NCBI GenBank assembly: GCA_024277405.1
Contig: JAJRVI010000133.1
Span: 1-7,006, forward strand
Source: Fidelibacterota bacterium
Lineage (GTDB): Bacteria; Bipolaricaulota; Bipolaricaulia; Bipolaricaulales; Bipolaricaulaceae
Direction: 5' to 3'
DNA: 7,006 nucleotides
Position numbers and translations under genes: made by a program. A model generated the notes under the pieces. The model worked only from the letters and a program-made list of their open reading frames with translations. It ran no database searches and had not been told where the DNA came from. Of the stretch, positions 1 to 5,478 are shown in pieces; within the stretch, counting starts at the first letter, position 1; each line of letters starts with the position of its first letter.

Positions 1-765
1 GGGATCATCGTGCCGTTACAGGATCCGACGCCCTTCTCGCCGTTCCCGCCGGAGCGGTGGCGGGAGGGCTTGAGGGAGATAGCGAAGGCGGGTTTTACCG
101 CCGCAGAACTGGCCATAACCAACCCTACGAGGGTCGATCGGGAGTCGGTGGCGCAGGCCCTAAAAGAAACAGGCCTTCGGCTCGTCTCCATCACCACCGG
201 CCAGGCCGCGGGAAAGGAGGGGCTCTCCCTTTCCTCATCCGACGATCTCATCCGGGAACGTGCCGTGGCACGCATCGTGGCCCATATGGAGTTCGCCAAA
301 CCCTTCGACGCGGTGGTGATCGTGGGCCTTTTGCGCGGGGCCGACGGGGATCGGGCGCTTCTGGTGGAGTCCCTCCGCGAATGCGTCGCCCACGATCCCG
401 GGGTGAAGCTCGCCTTCGAGCCCCTGAACCGCTACGAGACGAGGCTCATAAACACCGTGGCCGAGGCCCTGGAGCTCATCGAGGAGGTGGGCGCCGATAA
501 CCTGGGGATCCTGTTCGACACCTTCCACGCCAACATCGAGGAGCCGGACCTCGCCGCCTCCATCAAGGCGGCGGGGGAGAAACTCTTCCACGTGCATTTG
601 GCCGACTCCAACCGCTGGGTTCCCGGGGCGGGCCACATCCCATTTGATAAGGTTTTTGAAGCCTTAGAAGGGATCGAGTACCAGGGGGGCTTGATCCTCG
701 AGTGTTTCCCGAGACCATCGTCCGATGCGCTCCTTTCTTTGGCCCGACGCGCCTTAAGCCTTTAA
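1..765 (+). CDS. Sugar epimerase/isomerase, TIM-barrel, D-tagatose 3-epimerase type (5' end cut)
   Basis: Predicted cytoplasmic, metal-dependent ketose epimerase or isomerase of the xylose-isomerase-like TIM-barrel superfamily. The frame is open to base 1 (Gly-Ile-Ile-Val), and GII(V)PLQD reads like the first barrel strand, so the GTG at 10 is probably an internal valine and the true start lies a few codons outside the window. Counting that valine as residue 1, the candidate metal ligands are E137 (in AFEPLNRYE), D170 (ILFDTFH), H196 (FHVHLADSNR) and E231 (LILECFP). Their spacings of 33, 26 and 35 residues equal those I recall for Glu152, Asp185, His211 and Glu246 of Pseudomonas D-tagatose 3-epimerase. 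E143, H173 and R202 fall where its substrate-contacting Glu158, His188 and Arg217 would be. Substrate is not determined; hydroxypyruvate isomerase-like or inositol-pathway relatives remain possible. It ends 8 bp before the transporter gene, which suggests co-transcription. Confidence 0.88.
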   Translation, partial: GIIVPLQDPTPFSPFPPERWREGLREIAKAGFTAAELAITNPTRVDRESVAQALKETGLRLVSITTGQAAGKEGLSLSSSDDLIRERAVARIVAHMEFAKPFDAVVIVGLLRGADGDRALLVESLRECVAHDPGVKLAFEPLNRYETRLINTVAEALELIEEVGADNLGILFDTFHANIEEPDLAASIKAAGEKLFHVHLADSNRWVPGAGHIPFDKVFEALEGIEYQGGLILECFPRPSSDALLSLARRALSL

Positions 766-773
766 GCTAGCCC

Positions 774-1673
774 GTGTTCGGCGCGGTACTGGTCCCGATC
801 TTCCTCCTCGTGGGGGTGGGGTACGGGGCGGGGAAGCTCCTGCGCCTGGACCCGAAGTCCTTCGCGGCCCTGGGGTTCTGGGTTCTCTCCCCGGCGCTCA
901 TCTTCGAGTCGCTGCGCACCGCGACCCTCTCTTGGAATGAGATGGGGGTAGTGACCGCCTTCGTCTCCGCCCATTACCTCGGGATGTACCTCATCTCCAT
1001 CCCCGTGGGGCGCGTCCTCTTCCCTGGAGATCGCGACGCCCGGGCCGCGGCCTCGTTGGTCCTCACCTTCGGGAACTGCGGCAACCTGGGATTTCCCCTC
1101 CTCCTCTTCTCCTTCGGGGAGAGGGCCCTGGAGGTGGGGGCGGTATTCCTCGCGGTGAACACCCTTTACCTCGCGACCCTAGGGGTGGGGATCGCCGCGG
1201 GAGGATTCGGGCGTCCCCTGGACGCGATCAGGGGCATCTTCAGGACCCCCTGGATTTACGCCGTGGTTGCGGCCTTGATCGCCCGGGAGCTGCCCACGTT
1301 CCCCACCTGGATTGCTCGCACCACGGGGGCGCTCAAGGAGGGGGCCATCCCCTTCTTGCTGGTGCTGGTGGGGTTGCAACTCGCTCAGGTGTCCCTGCGG
1401 AGGATCGCCGCGGGTGCCACGAGGCTCGCGATAGCGCGGCTCGTCTTGGGGAGCGGGCTCGCCTGGGGCCTCGCGGCCATCATGGGGCTCTCGGGAGTCC
1501 TGCGGGGGGCGCTGATCCTGGAGGGGAGCGTCCCCAGCGCGGTGAACGCCTATCTCCTCGCCTCCCGGTTCGACCGGCGCCCGGACCTCGCCGCCGCGGC
1601 CCTCTTCATCTCCACCCTCCTCTCCGCCGGGACCCTCTGGCTCGTGCTCCTCGGCCTCTCCGGACACCTCTGA
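774..1673 (+). CDS. AEC-family (auxin efflux carrier-like) permease
   Basis: Integral inner-membrane carrier of 299 residues, the usual length for the bacterial AEC family, whose characterised members move small organic anions such as malate; the substrate here is unknown. About ten hydrophobic segments can be placed (roughly residues 3-20, 32-48, 58-82, 91-112, 120-142, 158-172, 190-206, 213-235, 240-263 and 270-296). The fourth carries the broken-helix motif FGNCGNLGFP (99-108), and the ninth region has LEGSVPSAVNAYLLA (249-263), both typical of the family. The GTG start gives the canonical N-terminus FGAVLVPIFLLVGVGYG. No Shine-Dalgarno site precedes it, and the epimerase stop lies only 8 bp upstream, so translation may depend on coupling. 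A G-rich quadruplex-like tract lies near the 5' end at 812-833. A second, clearly diverged AEC gene lies on the other strand at 5479-6399. Confidence 0.9.
   Translation: MFGAVLVPIFLLVGVGYGAGKLLRLDPKSFAALGFWVLSPALIFESLRTATLSWNEMGVVTAFVSAHYLGMYLISIPVGRVLFPGDRDARAAASLVLTFGNCGNLGFPLLLFSFGERALEVGAVFLAVNTLYLATLGVGIAAGGFGRPLDAIRGIFRTPWIYAVVAALIARELPTFPTWIARTTGALKEGAIPFLLVLVGLQLAQVSLRRIAAGATRLAIARLVLGSGLAWGLAAIMGLSGVLRGALILEGSVPSAVNAYLLASRFDRRPDLAAAALFISTLLSAGTLWLVLLGLSGHL
812..833 (+). other. Putative G-quadruplex motif inside the AEC gene
   Basis: Four runs of at least four G on the plus strand (812-816, 818-821, 825-828, 830-833) are separated by loops of 1, 3 and 1 bases. It is in the coding strand, so it would also be in the mRNA, about 40 bases after the start codon. 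It encodes the glycine-rich stretch VGVGYGAG, so codon and protein composition alone may explain it. Whether it folds is unknown. Confidence 0.5.
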
Positions 1674-1676
1674 TGC

Positions 1677-1706
1677 TTGTCCTCCTGTGACCCTCGGCCC
1701 TATGAT
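1677..1706 (+). promoter_or_regulatory. Candidate sigma70-type promoter for the lipoprotein gene
   Basis: TTGTCC (1677-1682, four of six to TTGACA) and TATGAT (1701-1706, five of six to TATAAT) are separated by 18 bp in the 68-bp gap after the AEC stop. Initiation would fall near 1712-1714, giving a leader of about 28 bases that contains the strong ribosome site GGAGGTG at 1732-1738, three bases before the ATG at 1742. Position and spacing are good, but the match is by eye and the organism's promoter consensus is unknown. Confidence 0.4.
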
Positions 1707-1741
1707 GGGAACCGGCGACAAGAGCCCTTACGGAGGTGTAA

Positions 1742-2425
1742 ATGGAGAGGAAAAACAGGTGGGCGTGGGTGCTGTTCGTGATCTTTTGCGTCGTCATCGC
1801 GGGCTGTGACCTGGTGGAGCCCGTTCCCCCTACACCCCCCACGTCGGCCCCGACCGTCGATGCGTCCACGGGGACGCATCCGACTTCGATCGAGCTTTCA
1901 TGGGACCCGGTGGAGGAAGCCGATAACTACCGGCTCTTCCGGGCCGAGGACGAAGCGGGGACCTACACCTATCTCGGCGAGACCCCTTACACCTCGTATT
2001 ACGACGATGTGGGCTCGGCGAACACCGGGAAGTGGTATTGGTACAGAGTGCGGGCGTGCAACGCCGCGGGTTGCGGTCCCGAATCCGCCCCCGTCAGGGG
2101 CTACGCTGGGAAACCCCCGGCCCCCACGGACGTCCGCGCCAGCGACGGGGAATACCGGGATTTCATCCTCATCACTTGGGAGCCCGTGCCCGGGGCCACC
2201 GGCTATGTGGTTTACCGGGATCGCGCCCGCGATGGGACTTACCGCACCGTGGTGGCGGACAGGGTGAAAGGACCCCCCGTCGCCGATGAGAACGTGCGCT
2301 TCGGCGCCAAGTACTGGTACCGCGTCCAGGCCCGGAACCGACACGGGTTCGGCCCCCTTTCCGAACCGGATTACGGCTGTACGCCCCCGTGCCTGCCGAC
2401 CAGCGCCGGTGAAGACGAACTGTAG
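1742..2425 (+). CDS. Lipoprotein with two fibronectin type III domains
   Basis: Exported protein of 227 residues. It has a positively charged start (MERKNR), a hydrophobic stretch (residues 8-20) and a lipobox ending VIAGC, so Cys22 should be lipidated and become the mature N-terminus. Residue 23 is Asp, which in E. coli would favour inner-membrane retention; this rule may not hold here. A short Pro/Thr-rich linker (26-36) leads to two fibronectin type III-like beta-sandwiches, about 34-122 and 126-214. Each has the core pattern of a W (SWDPV, TWEPV), then YRLFR or YVVYR, then YWYRVRACN or YWYRVQARN, ending in a GxGPxSxP turn. Such domains usually mediate binding, to polysaccharide or protein; no catalytic domain is seen. 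The first domain has a Cys pair (C106, C111) and the tail another (C213, C217), which could form disulfides. The start is fixed by GGAGGTG at 1732-1738. Partner unknown; the next gene also encodes an exported protein. Confidence 0.85.
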   Translation: MERKNRWAWVLFVIFCVVIAGCDLVEPVPPTPPTSAPTVDASTGTHPTSIELSWDPVEEADNYRLFRAEDEAGTYTYLGETPYTSYYDDVGSANTGKWYWYRVRACNAAGCGPESAPVRGYAGKPPAPTDVRASDGEYRDFILITWEPVPGATGYVVYRDRARDGTYRTVVADRVKGPPVADENVRFGAKYWYRVQARNRHGFGPLSEPDYGCTPPCLPTSAGEDEL

Positions 2426-2461
2426 CTTGTCGTAATTCGAGCTGATAACTCGGTTCGCTAT

Positions 2462-2485
2462 CCGGAAAAGTTCCCGGAAACGTTA
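2462..2485 (+). repeat. Two tandem 12-bp direct repeats upstream of the secreted-protein gene
   Basis: CCGGAAAAGTTC (2462-2473) is followed directly by CCGGAAACGTTA (2474-2485), agreeing at 10 of 12 positions. The pair lies in the 98-bp gap between the lipoprotein and the next gene, about 40 bases before its start codon, and includes an imperfect dyad GGAA-AAG-TTCC. It could be a regulator binding site. I see no convincing promoter hexamers or rho-independent terminator elsewhere in this gap. Confidence 0.35.
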
Positions 2486-2511
2486 CCCGCGGTCTGGGTG
2501 TAACTAGGGAC

Positions 2512-2518
2512 GAGGTGG
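2512..2518 (+). promoter_or_regulatory. Ribosome binding site that decides the start at 2524
   Basis: GAGGTGG sits five bases before the ATG at 2524. The in-frame GTG codons at 2515 and 2518 overlap this site and cannot be served by it, so the ATG is the better start. It also gives a clean signal peptide. Confidence 0.7.
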
Positions 2519-2523
2519 TGGAT

Positions 2524-3594
2524 ATGCGGGCATTGGCCGCGATCTTCCTCCTTTCCCTTTCGGCGGTCGCTCTTATGGCCGAGGAAGCGTGGGTAGTGGT
2601 GACACTGGAGCGGATCGAGTTCCAGGGGAACCTCGTGGAGTGGCCCCGGTTCAAGGGGAATCCCATCGGGTTCGTCTCCGTGGTGGCTTCGGGGAATACC
2701 TACCAAAAGCTCGCTTGGCCGGCAGCGGGCTGGTACACCATCGCCGACGAGGGCGCCGAGCTCGTACAGGAGACTGAGGGGATCCCCCTGTTCGCCCTCC
2801 CCGCCGCCGAGATGGGACCTCGCCTCGGGATCGCCATCCAGTTCCTGGGCAACTACAAGTACGACTGGTCCCACTCCTTCGCCGCCGAGGCCCTGGAGGA
2901 GCTCGAGGAGGAACTGCGCGGGCGGATCGCCCTCCCCATCCCTCCTGGTCTCCCGGGGCGGAAGCAGGAGGAACCGAGCAGCGGGCCCTACGAAGTGCGC
3001 GAGGCCCCCTTCATCGATTTCACCCCGCACATCCGGGTCTTTTCCCCCGAGGCGTGGGCCTCAGGGACCAAGACCTACACCGCCCAAGTGAGCGAAACGT
3101 ACTACCTGGAGGGCGAGACACCGGCGAAGGTCACGTTCCGCTACTCCATCCGCCGGGTAACCCTCCCCGCGGGGCTGCGGGCCAGGGTTCGGCTCGAGGG
3201 AATAAAGACCGTGGAGAACGGGGACATCCTGAAGGGCGAGGTCTTCATCCAGGCCCGAACCATGTTGGGCTTCGGTCCCTCCGGTGCCCCGCTCCAGCGC
3301 CTCGCACGGGTACCCGCATCGGGCCACTACTCCATGGGCGATGGGGACGAGAAGGTCCTCTCGGTGGTCCTCTTCGAGGGGGAGGTTAGACCGTTCCTGT
3401 ACGTCGAGGTCATGGTATGGGACGAGGACAACCCCGACGTGAACGACCAACACGACCTCTTGGGCGGGTTCTTCGGACTCTGGCTCCCGTGGCGCCTGAG
3501 CAACCTCCCCGGCGGGGAGAAGCGCCTCATCGTCCCCAAATCCACCCCCGACGGCGAGGTCCTCATCTACCTCCGGCTCCAGCTCCTGGATTAA
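2524..3594 (+). CDS. Secreted protein of unknown function with an apparent internal duplication
   Basis: A 356-residue protein I do not recognise. Residues 1-19 (MRALAAIFLLSLSAVALMA) are a signal peptide with likely cleavage before EEA, and there is no lipobox. The rest is beta-strand-rich, with an acidic helical stretch at 119-133 and a Pro-rich linker at 137-156. Two regions resemble each other: about 24-108 and about 220-300. Both begin V-x-LExI and share a signature, QKLAWPAAGWYTIADEG (61-77) against QRLARVPASGHYSMGDGDE (258-276), followed by a hydrophobic strand and then GIAIQFL or YVEVMVW. After the second copy comes an Asp-rich loop, WDEDNPDVNDQHDLLGG (299-315), resembling a calcium-binding loop of C2 domains; the first copy lacks it. 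A pair of C2-like sandwiches is my inference. The gene meets the hydrolase gene on the other strand with overlapping stop codons. Binding or adaptor function at the envelope is plausible; no enzyme motif is seen. Confidence 0.8.
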   Translation: MRALAAIFLLSLSAVALMAEEAWVVVTLERIEFQGNLVEWPRFKGNPIGFVSVVASGNTYQKLAWPAAGWYTIADEGAELVQETEGIPLFALPAAEMGPRLGIAIQFLGNYKYDWSHSFAAEALEELEEELRGRIALPIPPGLPGRKQEEPSSGPYEVREAPFIDFTPHIRVFSPEAWASGTKTYTAQVSETYYLEGETPAKVTFRYSIRRVTLPAGLRARVRLEGIKTVENGDILKGEVFIQARTMLGFGPSGAPLQRLARVPASGHYSMGDGDEKVLSVVLFEGEVRPFLYVEVMVWDEDNPDVNDQHDLLGGFFGLWLPWRLSNLPGGEKRLIVPKSTPDGEVLIYLRLQLLD

Positions 3595-4436
3595 GAACGC
3601 GAGAAATGGTCGGCCAGGAACCGGACCATGGCGTCGATGGCCCGGCGCGCCGCCGGGGTATTGGGCCGGTTTATGAAGCCGTGGCCCGCCCCGGGGATGA
3701 GGAGTAACTCCACCTCCGCCCCGGCCCGGCGCAGGGCATCGGCCATCCGCACCGATTCCTCATAAGAGACCACGCGGTCGTCGCGGCCGTGGATGAGGAG
3801 GAACGGGGGATCGTCGGCGCTGGCCCAGGTGACAGGAGAAGCCTCCCGCCAGAGATCGGGGGCATCCCGCGCCGAGGCCCCGAGAAAGCTCTCCACCGCC
3901 GCCTCCGCCGGGGAGCCCACCGCCGAAAGGAGGTCCATGGGGCCGAACAGGGCGATCACCGCCTGGACCCGCGAAGGGACGTTGGGATCGCCGCACGCCC
4001 CGAGCGTCTCCGGCGTCGCCCCGAGGAGCGCCACCAGGTGCCCCCCGGCCGAGGTGCCCACCGCCGCTATTCGCCCGGGGTCCACCCCGTAGTCCGCGGC
4101 GTGGGCCCGGATCCACTTCACCGCGCACCTGAGGTCCTCCAAAGGCGCGGGATAGGTGAACGCCGGGGCCAGGCGGTAGTTCACCGAGAACCCCACGTAC
4201 CCCCGCCCCGCGAAGAACCGGGCCAGGGGCGCGAGCCTCCGCTTGTCCCCCGTGTGCCAGGCGCCCCCGTGGGCGAACAGGATCGCCGGGTGGGGACCGG
4301 GCCCGTCCGGGATATAGATGTCCAGCGCGAGGGATACCCCATCCACCGTGCGGTAAACGACGTCGTGGAGCTCGGTGATCGCGAGTCCCCCGATGGAAAC
4401 CGCCGCCATCAGAAACGCCACGAGACAGATCCTCAC
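3591..4436 (-). CDS. Secreted alpha/beta hydrolase (esterase/lipase, HSL/acetyl-esterase type)
   Basis: Serine hydrolase of 281 residues predicted to act on ester bonds of small acylated substrates outside the cytoplasm. Residues 1-19 form a signal peptide (MRICLVAFLMAAVSIGGLA). The mature part shows the alpha/beta-hydrolase order: oxyanion-hole motif HGGAW (56-60), nucleophile elbow GTSAGGH with Ser129, acid in IHGRDDRVV (Asp220, with Asp219 next to it), and His252 in GAGHGF. The HGG box and the pattern VNYRLAP (85-91) place it with the hormone-sensitive-lipase/carboxylesterase-like group; a peptidase of the S9 type is less likely at this length. All catalytic residues are present, so it should be active. 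The GTG start is served by a very strong site, GGAGGTGA, that begins just inside the stop codon of the upstream gene. It is the last gene of the minus block and overlaps the end of the convergent plus-strand gene. Substrate unknown; the neighbouring deacetylase-fold protein makes acylated carbohydrate worth considering. Confidence 0.88.
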   Translation of the reverse strand: MRICLVAFLMAAVSIGGLAITELHDVVYRTVDGVSLALDIYIPDGPGPHPAILFAHGGAWHTGDKRRLAPLARFFAGRGYVGFSVNYRLAPAFTYPAPLEDLRCAVKWIRAHAADYGVDPGRIAAVGTSAGGHLVALLGATPETLGACGDPNVPSRVQAVIALFGPMDLLSAVGSPAEAAVESFLGASARDAPDLWREASPVTWASADDPPFLLIHGRDDRVVSYEESVRMADALRRAGAEVELLLIPGAGHGFINRPNTPAARRAIDAMVRFLADHFSRS

Positions 4437-4440
4437 CGCG

Positions 4441-4449
4441 TCACCTCCT
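4441..4449 (-). promoter_or_regulatory. Strong ribosome binding site abutting the upstream stop codon
   Basis: Read on the minus strand, AGGAGGTGA ends seven bases after its GGAGG core from the GTG start at 4436. The first A is the last base of the TGA stop (4451-4449) of the upstream gene. This fits translational coupling of the two exported proteins. Confidence 0.7.
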
Positions 4450-5426
4450 CAATCCCCGGGGAAGAGGGAGCGGATGAGCTCCCGCTGGTCCGCGGGGATG
4501 TAGATGGTGGGCCGCTCCCCGTACTCCTCGACCCAGATCCGGGCGATCTCCGTGAGGGTGGCCCAGCGAACGAGGCCCTTTCGCTCCAGTTCCCTTATGG
4601 GCTCAAGGACCCGCCCCGCGAACCGCTCCCTGAACTCCTCTCCTCCCCGCACCACCACCCCGTGGGCCACGAAGATCCCCACGGTGTACATCCCCTCCGG
4701 GTCCAGTTCGCCCCGCTGGGCGAGGTCCACCAGCTCGAACAGGCCCCCCGCCTGCATCGTGGTACGCCGGTAGGAGCCAACGTAGATCAGGGGGCTCTCG
4801 GGATCGTGGGAGATGAAGTGGTAGCGGTCCTTGGGGCGCCAAATCCCGGAGGCGAAGAGGTCCGGGCCCTTGTGTCCCGCGGTCCCCGCCCCCCACAGGA
4901 TCCGCCCCGTCCAGGTGGCCCCGGGGAACATCCGTCCCCGCAGGGGCTCCCGGAACCGCTCCCAGTTCTGGCGGTTATCCGGGGGCCAGTAAAGGAAGCC
5001 CCCAACCACCGGGGACGGCTCCACCCCGGTTCTACGGATGAGCTCGGCCACGTCGGCGTAGTTGTAGATGCGTTCGTGGGCATGGGGGTCGATGGAGACC
5101 CCGAGCACATCGTGGAGGTAGCGCAGGACGTTCATCCCGCCGGTGTTCGCGGTGACATCGCCCTCATCGAACAGCGCGGCCGCGGCGGGAAAGGTCCATT
5201 CGCACTGGTAATCGAACGCCGCACCGTATTCGTGCAGGAGCTCGGCGAACTCCACCAACGCGTTCCGCCACGAAAGATAGGTCTCCCGGTCCCGGGTGAA
5301 ATCCGGGTTCGTGGGCGGGTCCTCGGTGTGCATCACCACGGTGACGTAAATCGGGAACGGGGCATCGCTCAACCCCACCGTGGCCCACAACACTAGGACG
5401 AGAAGGGACATCGCCACGTACCTCAT
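4449..5426 (-). CDS. Secreted protein with a probable NodB/deacetylase-like barrel
   Basis: A 325-residue exported protein. Residues 1-20 (MRYVAMSLLVLVLWATVGLS) are a signal peptide. The mature part starts with a strand and acidic motif, IYVTVVMHTED (26-36), where the NodB fold has its first Asp-containing motif. A second motif, SIDPHAHE (111-118), has the paired histidines (H115, H117) expected of a metal site, followed by a helix NYADVAELIRRTG. The C-terminal part has a strand ending FVAHGVV (252-258) and then REL-ERKGLVRWATLTEIARIW (278-298), which matches the usual end of polysaccharide-deacetylase barrels (strand with His, helix, KG, then a final strand and TL-E). The classical TFDDG is absent, so fold assignment is moderate and the reaction is open: deacetylase, glycoside hydrolase or a non-catalytic relative. 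An upstream in-frame GTG at 5456 would add ten residues, but AAGGAGGG five bases before the ATG at 5426 favours this start. It lies 12 bp before the esterase gene. Confidence 0.72.
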   Translation of the reverse strand: MRYVAMSLLVLVLWATVGLSDAPFPIYVTVVMHTEDPPTNPDFTRDRETYLSWRNALVEFAELLHEYGAAFDYQCEWTFPAAAALFDEGDVTANTGGMNVLRYLHDVLGVSIDPHAHERIYNYADVAELIRRTGVEPSPVVGGFLYWPPDNRQNWERFREPLRGRMFPGATWTGRILWGAGTAGHKGPDLFASGIWRPKDRYHFISHDPESPLIYVGSYRRTTMQAGGLFELVDLAQRGELDPEGMYTVGIFVAHGVVVRGGEEFRERFAGRVLEPIRELERKGLVRWATLTEIARIWVEEYGERPTIYIPADQRELIRSLFPGD

Positions 5427-5430
5427 GCGG

Positions 5431-5438
5431 CCCTCCTT
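5431..5438 (-). promoter_or_regulatory. Ribosome binding site that decides the start at 5426
   Basis: On the minus strand AAGGAGGG lies with five bases to the ATG at 5426-5424. The alternative upstream GTG at 5456 would place charged residues MVDSYPKEGR ahead of the signal peptide and has no comparable site. Confidence 0.7.
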
Positions 5439-5478
5439 CGGATAGGAGTCTACCACGACCGGGAGCGGGCCCGCGACC

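Noticed and set aside
10..12. GTG as start of the epimerase gene
   Set aside because: The frame is open upstream and the preceding residues Gly-Ile-Ile fit the first barrel strand, so this is most likely an internal valine.
1179..1721. 180-codon open frame on the minus strand opposite the first AEC gene
   Set aside because: Low-complexity G/E/P/R-rich translation, antisense to a clear transporter, no recognisable start context.
2426..2510. Promoter for the secreted-protein gene (TTGTCG at 2427, GATAAC at 2444, TAACTA at 2501)
   Set aside because: No pair of hexamers has acceptable spacing, and TAACTA is too close to the ribosome site to be a normal -10.
2458..3030. 190-codon minus-strand frame opposite the secreted protein
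   Set aside because: Opposite a gene with signal peptide and ribosome site; composition is that of an antisense shadow.
3578..3629. Small inverted repeats near the convergent junction (TCCAG-CTC-CTGGA at 3578-3590 and ATGGTC...GACCAT at 3606-3629) as a bidirectional terminator
   Set aside because: Stems are only 5 and 6 bp, lie inside coding sequence, and no T-run follows on either strand.
3789..5396. Very long open frame (535 codons) on the plus strand opposite the esterase and deacetylase-like genes
   Set aside because: Its translation is rich in R, P, G and H without domain motifs, it spans two well-supported genes and their junction, and GC-rich third positions remove stop codons from the antisense frame.
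5465..5474. Perfect palindrome GCGGGCCCGC just after the second AEC gene as a terminator
   Set aside because: A 10-bp palindrome without a loop and with no following T-run; chance is likely at this GC content.
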